A DNA stretch of 64,000 nucleotides from Acinetobacter kyonggiensis (GCF_900107285.1 NZ_FNPK01000001.1:248001-312000); one strand, 5' to 3'. Positions 26,988 to 37,009 are shown, numbered from the stretch's first letter. Made by a program: numbers and translations. The notes: a model not told the origin generated them from the sequence alone.

Positions 26988-28607
26988 ATGATTCCGCACG
27001 TTTCACGTTTACTCGAACTTTGGCGCATTGCCGCGCACTATAGACTCGACACGTTGTTTCCTGCGGAAGAATTACCAGAAAAAGCTCGTCATGCTTTAAG
27101 CTTGATTCGCATGCACCCTGCGGCATGGTCGAGTCGTGAGCGTAAAAATCCACTCAAGCTGAAACTCGCTTTAGAGGAAATGGGACCACTTGCAATTAAG
27201 CTTGGCCAGTTGCTCTCTACCCGCCGTGATTTGATTGCACCTGAAGTTTTACAGCAATTGGTGTTATTACAAGATCGCGTCAAACCATTTGACAATCATG
27301 TTGCCAAAATGCGGATTCAGGAATCCTTAAAAGCCGATGTAAACACCCTGTTTGCTCGTTTTGATGAGCAACCACTTGCCGCTGCCTCAATCGCACAAGT
27401 GCATACCGCTGCTTTGCATGATGGCCGTGAAGTGGTGGTGAAAGTCACGCGCCCCAATATTCGTCAACAAATTTTACATGATTTTGAAATTCTGGATTGG
27501 CTCGGTGCAGCCTTAGAAAAACGCCTAGAAGCAGCACGGGCGCTACATCTTTCGGAAATTATTCAGAACTATCGTCAAATCATTCTCAATGAATTGGATT
27601 TGACTTTAGAAGCCGACAACACCCGTCGTATGCGCCATTACTTCACTGGCTCGAGCATGATGTATGTGCCTGAAGTCTATATGGACAGCAAAGATGTCAT
27701 GGTGGCGGAACGCATCACCGGTGTGCCGATTTCCGATATCTCAACCTTTGATAAAATGGGCATGAATCGTGCGGAATTGGCAGAAAAAGGTTTAACCATC
27801 TTTTTTACCCAAGTCTTCCGTGACAACTTTTTCCATGCCGACATGCATCCCGGCAACGTCTTTGTCGAAACGATTAACCCTAGCAATCCACGCTTTATTG
27901 CACTGGATTGCGCCATTATGGGTGAGTTGTCTAAACACGATCAGATGACCGTGGCACGCATGTTACTTGCGGTCATGAACAGCAACTTCATGCAACTGAT
28001 TCTGGTGGTGCATCAAGCGGGTTGGATTCCACCGGGCACCGATCAAGATGCTTTAGCACGTGAAATGCGTCGTACGGTTGGACCAATGGTCTCGAAACCG
28101 ATGCATGAACTAGATTTTGCCGGCATTCTGATTCAAGTGATGGATATTGCACGGCGTTTCCATTTGGAAATTCCGCCACAATTGATGTTGCTCTTAAAAA
28201 CCTTGGTGCATGTGGAAGGTTTAGGCACAGACCTGTATCCAGAACTGGATATTTGGAAACTGGCGAAACCGATTTTGACCGATTGGATTAAAGCCAATAT
28301 GAGTCCAGTCAAAAATATGAAAGAACTGGGTCAGCAAATTCCAGATTTACTCCTCGGTGCGCAAGACCTGCCTAGCCTGATGATTGACAGCCTTAATGGT
28401 TTAAAAAATCAGTCGGCTTGGCATTCCAAACAACTGAATGAACTCCAAAGCATGCGTTTGCAAATGGAACATCAGCAAAAACGCAGTTGGATATTCGGTA
28501 GCATTATGGCAATTTTGTTATCTATTGCCATTATTGCACCGTGGTATGTCTCAATCTTACTGATCGTATTCTCGGGTATCCTTGCCCTTTGGCGCATCGC
28601 AAAATAA
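26988..28607 (+). CDS. ubiB: Ubiquinone biosynthesis regulatory kinase-like protein UbiB
   Basis: UbiB belongs to the ABC1/ADCK atypical kinase family and is needed for ubiquinone synthesis. The 539-residue protein has the KxGQ motif (IKLGQLLSTRRD), the Ala-rich loop PLAAASIAQVHTA, an ATP-site lysine in VVVKVTRP, the HADMHPGN catalytic loop and ALDCAIMG in place of the DFG region. Two C-terminal membrane segments follow (about residues 500-535). It ends the ubiEJB operon and is followed by a terminator. Confidence 0.96.
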   Translation: MIPHVSRLLELWRIAAHYRLDTLFPAEELPEKARHALSLIRMHPAAWSSRERKNPLKLKLALEEMGPLAIKLGQLLSTRRDLIAPEVLQQLVLLQDRVKPFDNHVAKMRIQESLKADVNTLFARFDEQPLAAASIAQVHTAALHDGREVVVKVTRPNIRQQILHDFEILDWLGAALEKRLEAARALHLSEIIQNYRQIILNELDLTLEADNTRRMRHYFTGSSMMYVPEVYMDSKDVMVAERITGVPISDISTFDKMGMNRAELAEKGLTIFFTQVFRDNFFHADMHPGNVFVETINPSNPRFIALDCAIMGELSKHDQMTVARMLLAVMNSNFMQLILVVHQAGWIPPGTDQDALAREMRRTVGPMVSKPMHELDFAGILIQVMDIARRFHLEIPPQLMLLLKTLVHVEGLGTDLYPELDIWKLAKPILTDWIKANMSPVKNMKELGQQIPDLLLGAQDLPSLMIDSLNGLKNQSAWHSKQLNELQSMRLQMEHQQKRSWIFGSIMAILLSIAIIAPWYVSILLIVFSGILALWRIAK

Positions 28608-28634
28608 CTCAGTTTATACACATTTAGAACCTCT

Positions 28635-28669
28635 AACAGCCTGATGATGAAAATGATCAGGCTGTTTTG
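28635..28669 (+). terminator. Rho-independent terminator after ubiB
   Basis: AACAGCCTGAT and ATCAGGCTGTT pair perfectly across a ten-base loop, followed by TTTG. The T tract is short, so efficiency may be moderate. Confidence 0.7.
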
Positions 28670-28711
28670 TGATGTAATGACTCACCAGTCAACAAGTGAT
28701 AAATATCGCCA

Positions 28712-28739
28712 TTGTCGCTGAGGCCTAGCAACTTAAAAT
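28712..28739 (+). promoter_or_regulatory. Possible promoter of the patatin gene
   Basis: TTGTCG at 28712-28717 and TAAAAT at 28734-28739 are 16 bp apart, 31 bp before the ATG. Confidence 0.4.
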
Positions 28740-28770
28740 AACAACACACTTGTATATTTAATCCTAGACC

Positions 28771-29850
28771 ATGACGCAAATTCTGCAAAAATACCGCCCT
28801 TCTCTGACGATTCGTGCAGGTCATCTTGCACGCCAACTGATTGAAAAAGAAGGTTTACATGCACAGCAAGTTGATATTGTGCCGGGTGCGGCAGGTGGCC
28901 CAAAAGGGATTGGTATTCAAGGTTTAGACCAAGCCATTTTTGGTGATTTTTTTGCCCAAGCCCCACAGCGCAGAACACTGATTGGTTCATCTATTGGCAG
29001 TTGGCGTTTTGCCAGTATTTTGGCTTGGGGTGCAAAAGAAGGCACTGAACGCTTATCTAATTTATATACCAACCTCTCTTTTGATAAAAAAATGTCACGT
29101 CAGGAAGTTGCTCACATTTGCCAAGGCATGTTGATTGACCTGATTCAAGGTCAAGAGCAACAACTGATTGATCATCCTGACTATCACCTCGCAGTGATTT
29201 CAATTAAAGCCCAGCACATTTTCCAAAGTGATTTGGCTCTTCCTTTATTGGCCTCTGTGGCAGGTATTATTGGCAGTAATGCACTCGGTCGTAAGCACAA
29301 TCGCCTGTTTATGCAACGGGTGATTAGCCAACCGGCATCAGGTCAGCAATTTAAAGTCATTGATGACTTTGTCACCCATTATCAAACTTTAAATAGCGAT
29401 AATGCCATTCCTTGGTTAATGGCATCCGCCTCTATTCCGGGTGTCATGTCAGCTATTCGTAATATTCCAGATGCACCCAAAGGCAGTTACCGTGATGGGG
29501 GTTTAATTGACTATCACATTGACCTGCCCTTTGAAAGCCAAGGCATTGTGCTGTATCCGCATTTTAGTGACAGCATTACACCGGGTTGGTTCGACAAAAT
29601 GTTAAAAAATCGTAAAGCCAACCCTGAAAATCAGGCACGAACCTTATTGCTTTCGCCTTCGCAAGAGTATTTGCAATCCTTACTTCTTGGACGTTTACCC
29701 GATCGTAAAGATTTCACCTTAAAAGGTTTAGAGCAAAAACAACGCATTCAAATGTGGAACCAGTGTGTGGCTGAAAGTCAGCGTTTAGGGGATGAATTTT
29801 TAGAAATGGTCGAAAAACAAAATTTCCCTCAGTTTATGCAAGATTTATAA
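28771..29850 (+). CDS. Patatin-like phospholipase family protein
   Basis: A 359-residue predicted serine lipid acyl hydrolase. The patatin elements are in order: a glycine-rich oxyanion loop (PGAAGGPKGIG, about residues 38-48), the nucleophile elbow GSSIG with Ser74, and the catalytic Asp in YRDGG near residue 244. No signal peptide is visible, so it is likely cytoplasmic. The substrate is unknown. It is monocistronic, between ubiB and hisIE. Confidence 0.85.
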   Translation: MTQILQKYRPSLTIRAGHLARQLIEKEGLHAQQVDIVPGAAGGPKGIGIQGLDQAIFGDFFAQAPQRRTLIGSSIGSWRFASILAWGAKEGTERLSNLYTNLSFDKKMSRQEVAHICQGMLIDLIQGQEQQLIDHPDYHLAVISIKAQHIFQSDLALPLLASVAGIIGSNALGRKHNRLFMQRVISQPASGQQFKVIDDFVTHYQTLNSDNAIPWLMASASIPGVMSAIRNIPDAPKGSYRDGGLIDYHIDLPFESQGIVLYPHFSDSITPGWFDKMLKNRKANPENQARTLLLSPSQEYLQSLLLGRLPDRKDFTLKGLEQKQRIQMWNQCVAESQRLGDEFLEMVEKQNFPQFMQDL

Positions 29851-30103
29851 TGCTGGTTTAAGTGCAGCTTTGCTGATCGCGTGAGCTGTATCTTGTATTT
29901 AAATCCGCGACTATTTCAATTATTTTGATCCATAAAAATAAAGCACGCTATTTTTAAAAGCTTTAATATTAATGAGAGATAAAGTGCAATTATGCTGATG
30001 CAGCGTATATTTTTTTCTCAAAGCAGTGCGAATCACGTACACTATGGAGTTGCGATTTTAAGTCGCTCTTTTAAATTTTGAACATATTTTTGGTGAAATT
30101 ATC

Positions 30104-30886
30104 ATGAACAACGTGCAATGGCTCGATGAAGTAAAATTTAACGAACAAGGTCTTATTCCTGCCATTGCACAGCATCATCAAACCGGTCGTGTACTGATGG
30201 TTGCATGGATGAACCGTGAGGCTTTGGCTTTAACTGCTGAAAAAAATCAAGCGGTTTACTTTTCCCGTTCACGCCAAAAATTATGGCATAAAGGCGAAGA
30301 ATCGGGTCATTTCCAAACCGTACATGAAATCCGTTTGGACTGCGATGCCGATGTCATTGTGTTGCAAATCGAACAACATGGTGGCATTGCTTGTCATACC
30401 GGTCGTGAATCGTGCTTCTACCGTAAACTAACCGAAAATGGCTGGGAAATAGTCGATGCTCAATTGAAAGATCCAAGCCAAATTTATGCGGAAAAATCGG
30501 TGAATCCACATACCCTTGCGATGAATGCCTCAACGGCTCAATCTGAACAAATTGAAATTTTGAATTATTTAGGTCAGATGATGGCGGAACGCAAAAAAGC
30601 CAATCCAGACTCATCTTATGTGGCCAAGCTGTATCATAAAGGCTTAAATAAAATTTTAGAAAAAGTCGGCGAAGAAAGTATTGAAAGCATTATTGCCGCA
30701 AAAGATTTTAAATCTGAGCCGAAAGAAGACAATAAAAACGATTTAATTTATGAAGTGGCAGACCTGTGGTTTCACACCATTGTGATGCTGGGTTATTTCG
30801 ACATTGAACCACAAGTAATTTTAAACGAACTCGCGCGTCGCCAAGGCTTATCGGGTTTGGTTGAAAAAGCCAATCGTCAACACTAA
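30104..30886 (+). CDS. hisIE: Bifunctional phosphoribosyl-AMP cyclohydrolase/phosphoribosyl-ATP pyrophosphatase HisIE
   Basis: This 260-residue protein carries out steps 2 and 3 of histidine synthesis. The N-terminal HisI domain shows [10 protein letters not shown], the metal-binding DCDAD and HTGRESCFY. The C-terminal HisE domain shows the MazG-like [14 protein letters not shown] and YEVADLWFH. The gene is away from other his genes in the window. A small hairpin GCGA...TCGC lies about 40 bp before the start. No attenuator or histidine-rich leader peptide was seen in the 253 bp upstream. Confidence 0.96.
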   Translation: MNNVQWLDEVKFNEQGLIPAIAQHHQTGRVLMVAWMNREALALTAEKNQAVYFSRSRQKLWHKGEESGHFQTVHEIRLDCDADVIVLQIEQHGGIACHTGRESCFYRKLTENGWEIVDAQLKDPSQIYAEKSVNPHTLAMNASTAQSEQIEILNYLGQMMAERKKANPDSSYVAKLYHKGLNKILEKVGEESIESIIAAKDFKSEPKEDNKNDLIYEVADLWFHTIVMLGYFDIEPQVILNELARRQGLSGLVEKANRQH

Positions 30887-30890
30887 GCCG

Positions 30891-32402
30891 ATGCCTGTGT
30901 CTGATCCCAAAAAACCAAGCGCCACCTATGAGCAAGCGATTGCCATCGACAACGCGCGTTTAGGCAAATCCTTTAAAGTGATTGCCTATGCAGGCACAGG
31001 TAAAACCACCACCTTACAAATGATCAGTGACGCCATGCCTGAACGGCGCGGTATGTATCTGGCGTTTAACAAAGCCATTGCATCAGAAGCACAAAGTAAA
31101 TTTCATCGCAATGTCGACTGTCGTACCTTTCACTCGCTGGCGTTTCGTAGTGTGCCACGTGGCGTGACCGATAAACTACGTCTACCACGTTTAAGCCCGA
31201 GTTTCATCGCCAAAGAATATCGACTCCAGCCCATTACCTTACGCCGAATGATGGGTGGACGTTACGAAAAATATGTCATGATGCCCAGTCGTTTGGCCAG
31301 TCTGGTTGCCAATGCGGTGAGTTATTTTTGTTCCACCAGTTCGCAATATCCAGCACCACGCCATCTTCAAGCACCCAGTTGGTTACATCCCGATGATATT
31401 GCTGAACTACAGACGCATCTTTATCCCGCCATTGAACGACGTTGGTTAGAATCAATTGATCCAAACCATCAAGCGGGTATTGGTCACGATATTTATCTAA
31501 AACTGTGGGCATTGTCTGAACCCAACATTCCAACCGATTATGTGTTGTTTGATGAAGCACAAGATGCTGACCCATTGATGCTCGGTATTTTGCTGCGTCA
31601 AAGAAATACCCAAGTGATTTATGTCGGTGATGCGCATCAACAAATTTATGCATGGCGCGGTGCAGTCAATGCCATGCAACAGCTCCCTTTGCCTGAATCT
31701 CGCTTAACCACGTCTTTCCGTTTTGGTGAAGAGATTGCGTTAAATGCCAATGCCATTTTGGGCGCGTTAAATGAAACTGTTCCCCTCTTAGGCAATCCAC
31801 ACCTGCATTCCAAAGTAGTCAATAAACCGCATACCAAACAACGTGATGCCATTTTATGCCGTACCAATGCACGGGCGATGGAGTTATTGCTGGCAGGTTT
31901 AGTGCATGGCGACAAAGTCAGCTTACAAGCCGATCATGTCAAACTGAACCGTTTTGTCGATGCTGCAAGCATGCTCAAGCAAGGTAAACGCGTCACGGAT
32001 GTGCCTGAACTGGCTTGGTTTAATTCATGGCATGATGTGCATGAATATTGCGAAACCAATGACGGCAGCGACATTAAACCTTTGGTGAAATTGGTGGATG
32101 ATCACGGTACAGATCCATTGAAACGTGCCTTAGCCAAAATCAGCCCGATTGAGCATGCCGATTATATTATTTCAACCGCCCATAAAGCCAAAGGCTTGGA
32201 ATGGGATCGGGTGCATATCGAAGATGACTATCAATTTAAGGTCAACGAAAAAGACCATAAAATTAGTGATGAAGAGTTAAGATTGCTTTACGTGGCTTGC
32301 ACACGTGCTAAAGTAAGTTTAAATATTCACCATATTTACGATTTGGTGCAACAGCTCAAAAAACAAATGCCCTTATCGTTGCGTAAAGCTGTGGGAGAAT
32401 AA
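30891..32402 (+). CDS. UvrD/Rep-family superfamily 1 DNA helicase (FBH1-like)
   Basis: A 503-residue SF1A helicase. Motifs in order are: Walker A AYAGTGKTT (residues 33-40), Walker B DEAQDADPLM, motif III GDAHQQIYAWRG, motif V TAHKAKGLEWDRV and motif VI LLYVACTRAK. It is shorter than UvrD (about 720) and resembles the compact Fbh1-type helicases. The ATG at 30891, 4 bp after the hisIE stop, was chosen; it has no obvious ribosome site. A TTG at 30861 inside hisIE is the alternative. It is followed 30 bp later by an AAA ATPase gene, so the two may act together. Confidence 0.85.
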   Translation: MPVSDPKKPSATYEQAIAIDNARLGKSFKVIAYAGTGKTTTLQMISDAMPERRGMYLAFNKAIASEAQSKFHRNVDCRTFHSLAFRSVPRGVTDKLRLPRLSPSFIAKEYRLQPITLRRMMGGRYEKYVMMPSRLASLVANAVSYFCSTSSQYPAPRHLQAPSWLHPDDIAELQTHLYPAIERRWLESIDPNHQAGIGHDIYLKLWALSEPNIPTDYVLFDEAQDADPLMLGILLRQRNTQVIYVGDAHQQIYAWRGAVNAMQQLPLPESRLTTSFRFGEEIALNANAILGALNETVPLLGNPHLHSKVVNKPHTKQRDAILCRTNARAMELLLAGLVHGDKVSLQADHVKLNRFVDAASMLKQGKRVTDVPELAWFNSWHDVHEYCETNDGSDIKPLVKLVDDHGTDPLKRALAKISPIEHADYIISTAHKAKGLEWDRVHIEDDYQFKVNEKDHKISDEELRLLYVACTRAKVSLNIHHIYDLVQQLKKQMPLSLRKAVGE

Positions 32403-32432
32403 TTTCAGCTTATTGTGCAATGTAGGTATTCT

Positions 32433-33800
32433 ATGAAAATCGATGCTATTCAACTCAAACATACCCTTCATTTTGCCGATCTCAAGCTGAAATTTAATGA
32501 GAAACCCATCACCTTGATTATGGGTGATCAAGGCACTGGCAAAACCACCATTTTAAGATTCACTTATCAAGCCTTAACGTGGTTTGCAGCGCGTTATAAA
32601 GACTTACGTGCTGCGGGTGTGGTGATGCTTGATCAAGACATTATGCTGAACCGTTTACAATCCAAAATTGATATTCGGGTGCAGATCCCCAATGATATTG
32701 GTACTTTGAATGAATCCAGTGAAGTACCAGACAAAGTACTTGGTTATTGCGATTGGCAACTGTATAAAACCTTAAATAGTCAGGGTATTGGCAGCAGTAA
32801 AGCAGAAACCCAACAATTAGAAAACTTAATCGAACTGTATCAAAATGCCATCCAGCATGATCAACTCCAAGGCTTGCCCTTAATTGCCTATTACCCAGCA
32901 GAACGCTTTGTCAATGAAATGAATATTCTGAGTAAGAACAATCCACTCATTTTTCAAAGCGCACATGCTTATGAAGTTTCAGCGATTCCCTTTACCACTT
33001 TTAGCCGTTTTTTTGAATGGTTGCGTGAAGTGAGTGATATTGAAAATGCACAGATCGCACAACTGTTTCAACAACTGCTCTCCGATCCATCTGTTCAAAA
33101 AAACAAAGAAACTGACTTTTTACAGCAATTATTTCATGCACAAAAGCAGATGCATAGCCCTCATTTAGATGCGTTAAAACAAGCTTTAACGACGGTCATT
33201 CCTGCTTTAGACGATATTTTTGTGCAGTACCAACCGAAATTACAATTGATGGTGCGTTATCAAGGCAAAAATATGCTCTATCAACAACTGTCGAATAGCG
33301 TGAAAAATTGGATTGCATTGGTGGGTGATATTGTGCGGCGTTTATGCGTACTCAATCCGAATAGTTTATATCCCTGCCTTGAAGGCGACGGTATTTTACT
33401 TATTGATGCGATTGATCATCAACTGGATCAAAATACTGCTCAAGTGATTTTACCGCGCTTACATCAGGCTTTTCCGCGACTACAAATTATTGCCACAGGT
33501 AATCGTAGTGAATTACTCGAACATGCAGCCAAGTATCAATGCTTGAAAATTGAAAATAAACAAATTTTTGAGATACAGCTACAACCATTACAGGACAAAT
33601 TTGATCGTATTTATGAAAACTTAGTCTTTAATGAAGAGATCATTGAAACAGATCGCCTGTTTGAACCAACCGCAGAAAATATTACCCCACAAAGTCTATG
33701 GCAACACATTCAACAGCATTTAAACTTAGAACAGCAAAATGAGTTACTGGGTTTAATGAATGCACAAGATGGTACCTCTTCACATCAGCCCTTGCCATAA
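32433..33800 (+). CDS. Degenerate SMC/RecF-like AAA ATPase (AAA_15/AAA_21 type)
   Basis: A 455-residue P-loop protein of the RecF/OLD-like AAA class. Walker A is intact (GDQGTGKTT, residues 31-39). The later motifs have decayed. The Walker B region reads LLIDAIDHQLD (322-332) where relatives have a DE pair, so the catalytic Glu is Ala326. The signature region reads LSNSV (286-290), and the H-loop position is Asn357 in ATGNRS instead of TTHSP. It may bind ATP without cycling. No TOPRIM or nuclease domain was recognised. The ATG at 32433 is preceded by GTAGG. It pairs with the upstream helicase gene. Confidence 0.72.
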   Translation: MKIDAIQLKHTLHFADLKLKFNEKPITLIMGDQGTGKTTILRFTYQALTWFAARYKDLRAAGVVMLDQDIMLNRLQSKIDIRVQIPNDIGTLNESSEVPDKVLGYCDWQLYKTLNSQGIGSSKAETQQLENLIELYQNAIQHDQLQGLPLIAYYPAERFVNEMNILSKNNPLIFQSAHAYEVSAIPFTTFSRFFEWLREVSDIENAQIAQLFQQLLSDPSVQKNKETDFLQQLFHAQKQMHSPHLDALKQALTTVIPALDDIFVQYQPKLQLMVRYQGKNMLYQQLSNSVKNWIALVGDIVRRLCVLNPNSLYPCLEGDGILLIDAIDHQLDQNTAQVILPRLHQAFPRLQIIATGNRSELLEHAAKYQCLKIENKQIFEIQLQPLQDKFDRIYENLVFNEEIIETDRLFEPTAENITPQSLWQHIQQHLNLEQQNELLGLMNAQDGTSSHQPLP

Positions 33801-33941
33801 TACAAACTTAACCGCTTAAATTGCATGCAAAAAAGTTTAATCGGTAAAAATATTGAGTACTCAGTTTTTCATCAGTTTGAAACATGCTACGCCCAGATTA
33901 CATAGACGGGTAGATAATATGTTACGTATGCGCAAAACTAA

Positions 33942-33970
33942 TTGATGTTGTTTTATTCATGTAATAAGAT
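33942..33970 (+). promoter_or_regulatory. Probable promoter of the mrp operon
   Basis: TTGATG at 33942-33947 and TAAGAT at 33965-33970 are 17 bp apart. The predicted leader is about 190 bases long and contains two palindromes. The rest of the 364 bp gap before mrpA shows no gene. Confidence 0.5.
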
Positions 33971-33989
33971 CAGGGATATGTAAAGTTTT

Positions 33990-34012
33990 ATAGTAAAATC
34001 CGATTTTACTAT
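33990..34012. repeat. Perfect palindrome in the mrp leader
   Basis: ATAGTAAAAT and ATTTTACTAT are ten-base perfect arms around CCG. It sits about 13-35 bases after the predicted transcription start, and TTTTT follows eight bases later on the plus strand. It could be an operator for a dimeric regulator or a weak early terminator. Confidence 0.55.
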
Positions 34013-34135
34013 TACTTTTTACAAGTTGCGCAACACAGCTTGTTTTCAATATTTTTAACTCCGATTGGCTTTCAAGATTTAAACGTTTGGATTGCTCTTT
34101 GTGATCCTGTAGTCCTTGAAAGATAACATTCACCC

Positions 34136-34155
34136 TTAGGTTTTTATCAACCTAA
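34136..34155 (+). promoter_or_regulatory. Hairpin just before the mrpA start codon
   Basis: TTAGGTT and AACCTAA pair perfectly around TTTATC and end nine bases before the ATG at 34165. The only purine-rich ribosome-site candidate is inside the stem, so folding could limit translation of mrpA. Confidence 0.4.
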
Positions 34156-34164
34156 TTCACGACA

Positions 34165-37008
34165 ATGGATATGAGTGTGCTACCGATTATTATATTGTTA
34201 CCCTTAGTATTGGGCACTACACTTGTCTCGTGGCTGAAAAAATTTTCGCGCGGGGTAACGGCCTTAGGGGCGATTGGGGTCAGTCTAAGCAGCCTCATCT
34301 TATTACTGACTCAAGCAAAAGATGTTTTCAATGGTGCAACAATCACGCAAAGTTGGTCATGGTTACCTCAGCTAGGCATCAACTTAAGTTTCCGTTTGGA
34401 TGCTTTAGGTTTGTTATTTTGTTTGCTGATTAGTGGTATCGGCACACTCATTTATATCTACGCTTATTATTATTTAAGTCCTAAGAATTCACTGAGCAAG
34501 CTGTATGTATTGCTCATGTTATTCATGGCATCCATGCTGGGTATCTCGCTCTCCAATAATTTAATTTTGCTGCTCGTTTTTTGGGAGCTGACCAGTATTT
34601 CTTCTTTTCTGCTGGTGGGTTATTGGAGTAATTATGAAGCCGCACAGCGCGGCTCACGTATGGCACTCACCATTACAGGCATGGGCGGTTTAGCCATGTT
34701 GGGTGGTTTCATTTTGTTAGGTCAAATAACGGGCACTTATCAAATAGACCAAATTCTTACCATGACTGAGAAAATTCAAAGTCATTCGCTATTTGTACCC
34801 ACTTTACTGCTCATTTTAATGGGTGCATTTACCAAAAGTGCACAGTTTCCGTTCCATTTTTGGCTGCCGAATGCCATGGCAGCGCCTACGCCTGTATCGG
34901 CCTATCTGCACTCTGCAACCATGGTCAAAGCAGGTATTTTCCTGCTGGCAAGACTCTCTCCTATTTTTGTCGGTGCTGCGCTGTATCACAACATTGTGAC
35001 TTTCGTAGGCCTATTTACGCTGTGTATGGCCGCCTTTTTTGCCATTTTTAAAGAAGATTTAAAAGGTTTACTGGCCTATTCCACCATTAGTCATTTAGGT
35101 TTAATTGTCTGCTTATTGGGGATTGGCTCTCCTCTTGCTGTTGCCGCAGCCATCTTCCATATTATTAACCATGCGACGTTTAAAGCTGCCCTATTCATGA
35201 TTGCCGGTATTATTGATCATGAAACAGGGACACGTGATTTGCGTAAACTCAGTGGGATTTGGCAATTACTTCCGTTCACTGCCACCTTAACCATGATCAC
35301 TGCTGCCTCAATGGCGGGTGTACCACTGACCAATGGTTTTTTATCCAAAGAAATGTTCTTTACTGAACTACTTGCCAACCTCTCTGGTCCAGTACTGATT
35401 GGCTCTGCGATTGTGGCAACCTTAGCGGGTATCTTTGCGGTTACTTATTCAGTGCGACTGGTTCATGGCGTATTCTTTGATGGCCCTTTAGGCAAAGCTG
35501 TTCCCAATAAAGACGCACATGAGCCTGCTTTTGGCATGCGAGCACCTGCAACTTTTCTGGCGATTTTATGTATTTTAGTTGGGCTTCTCCCTGCCCTCTT
35601 GGTTGAAAATATTGTTAATTCAACCACACGTGCCAGCACACAATTACCAAATTTTGCAGGTACTCATCTTGCCCTTTGGCATGGTTTTAACCTGCCTTTA
35701 TTGATGAGTACAATCGCACTGTTAGGCGGACTGTGCTTTTACTTTGCTCTGGCCAAAGGTGGAACCATTCGTGAGATTAACCTTGATCCAATGCTGGGTA
35801 AATTTCAAGGTCGCATCTTATTTGATTTATTTTTAAAACATCTCTTGCTGAAATCACGCCAGTTCAAACGTAAAACTGAAAATGGTTCACTACAAAGTTA
35901 TTTAATCTGGATCGTGGCTTTTACTATTGCATTGGTTGCTATGCCATTAATCAATCAAGGTTTAACCACTGGTAGCCGTGAACTTACCCATGCCCCTGCC
36001 GTTGCAATTGTACTGTGGTTACTCTTGTTCTCTGCCTGCTGGATGATGTTGTGGTTCCACCATGAACGCATTAAAGCCGTGTTGATTAGTGGTGCAATAG
36101 GCTTAGTGGTGACCATGGTGTTCGTGACGCTGTCTGCACCAGACCTTGCTTTAACGCAAATTACCGTCGATGTCGTCACCACCGTTTTACTGTTGATGAG
36201 TTTGTCTTTATTGCCACAACTCACGCCTTATGAATCGAGTGGATCACGTCGTTGGCGTGATGCCCTCATTGCGATTGGCGCTGGCCTCGGTATTGGTTGG
36301 ATTGCTTGGCTGATTTTAACCCGTGACCACAATTCAATTTCATGGTTCTTCATGCAGCAATCCATTCCTTTGGGGGGTGGGAGCAATGTGGTCAATGTCA
36401 TTTTAGTCGACTTCCGTGGTTTCGATACCTTTGGAGAGATTACCGTACTGGGTATTGCTGCGATTGGCGCCCTGTGCTTAATGGATGGCATGCGTGCGCA
36501 TGGCACCACCATTACCCAAGGTTTAACCTACCGCTTTAATCCATCACCCTTGATGTTCCGTATTACTGCTTCATGGATTTTACCTTTAGCACTGGTGGTG
36601 AGTTTGTATATCTTCCTACGTGGACATAACTTACCAGGCGGTGGATTTATTGCGGGTTTAATTACCTCATTGGCTTTGATCATTCAATACATTGCACTGG
36701 GTCAAGATCAAGCTGAGCAAATGTTAAAAGCCAAATCAGGACGTTTATATGAAATTTGGATTGGTTCAGGCTTAGTCATTGCAGGACTCACAGGCTTAGG
36801 TGCTTGGTTCTGGGAACGTCCGTTCCTGACCAGTGCGCATATTTATGTCTCTCCACCTCTTTTAGGTGAAATGCACCTTCCCTCCGCTGCGCTCTTTGAT
36901 CTTGGGGTTTATATCACGGTCGTTGGTGCAACCATGCTGTTGATTTCAGTATTAGGTGACTCGCGTCACTCCAGCATGACTGGTCCAATTGTACCGAAGG
37001 GGGAATAA
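34165..37008 (+). CDS. mrpA: Na+/H+ antiporter subunit A fused to subunit B (MrpA/MnhA-MnhB)
   Basis: MrpA is the largest membrane subunit of the multi-subunit Mrp antiporter, related to complex I NuoL. The 947-residue protein has the NuoL/M-like proton channel domain (about residues 60-400, with LILLLVFWELTSISSFLLVGYW and LHSATMVKAGIFLLARL), the MrpA C-terminal region, and from about residue 790 an MnhB domain (LRGHNLPGGGFIAGL). Fusion of A and B is typical of group 2 Mrp operons. A second ATG two codons in is possible. It leads mrpA-C-D-E-F-G. Confidence 0.93.
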   Translation: MDMSVLPIIILLPLVLGTTLVSWLKKFSRGVTALGAIGVSLSSLILLLTQAKDVFNGATITQSWSWLPQLGINLSFRLDALGLLFCLLISGIGTLIYIYAYYYLSPKNSLSKLYVLLMLFMASMLGISLSNNLILLLVFWELTSISSFLLVGYWSNYEAAQRGSRMALTITGMGGLAMLGGFILLGQITGTYQIDQILTMTEKIQSHSLFVPTLLLILMGAFTKSAQFPFHFWLPNAMAAPTPVSAYLHSATMVKAGIFLLARLSPIFVGAALYHNIVTFVGLFTLCMAAFFAIFKEDLKGLLAYSTISHLGLIVCLLGIGSPLAVAAAIFHIINHATFKAALFMIAGIIDHETGTRDLRKLSGIWQLLPFTATLTMITAASMAGVPLTNGFLSKEMFFTELLANLSGPVLIGSAIVATLAGIFAVTYSVRLVHGVFFDGPLGKAVPNKDAHEPAFGMRAPATFLAILCILVGLLPALLVENIVNSTTRASTQLPNFAGTHLALWHGFNLPLLMSTIALLGGLCFYFALAKGGTIREINLDPMLGKFQGRILFDLFLKHLLLKSRQFKRKTENGSLQSYLIWIVAFTIALVAMPLINQGLTTGSRELTHAPAVAIVLWLLLFSACWMMLWFHHERIKAVLISGAIGLVVTMVFVTLSAPDLALTQITVDVVTTVLLLMSLSLLPQLTPYESSGSRRWRDALIAIGAGLGIGWIAWLILTRDHNSISWFFMQQSIPLGGGSNVVNVILVDFRGFDTFGEITVLGIAAIGALCLMDGMRAHGTTITQGLTYRFNPSPLMFRITASWILPLALVVSLYIFLRGHNLPGGGFIAGLITSLALIIQYIALGQDQAEQMLKAKSGRLYEIWIGSGLVIAGLTGLGAWFWERPFLTSAHIYVSPPLLGEMHLPSAALFDLGVYITVVGATMLLISVLGDSRHSSMTGPIVPKGE

Positions 37009-37009
37009 A

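Noticed and set aside
29851..30103. Histidine attenuator before hisIE
   Set aside because: No His-rich leader peptide or paired terminator hairpins are present; only one small hairpin lies near the start.
30891..33800. Gabija defence system
   Set aside because: Gabija has an OLD-type ATPase with a TOPRIM domain placed before the helicase. Here the order is reversed, no TOPRIM was recognised and the ATPase is degenerate.
36228..36512. Minus-strand frames inside mrpA, infB, pnp and other long genes
   Set aside because: They are mirror-frame shadows of well-supported genes with no ribosome sites or family features.
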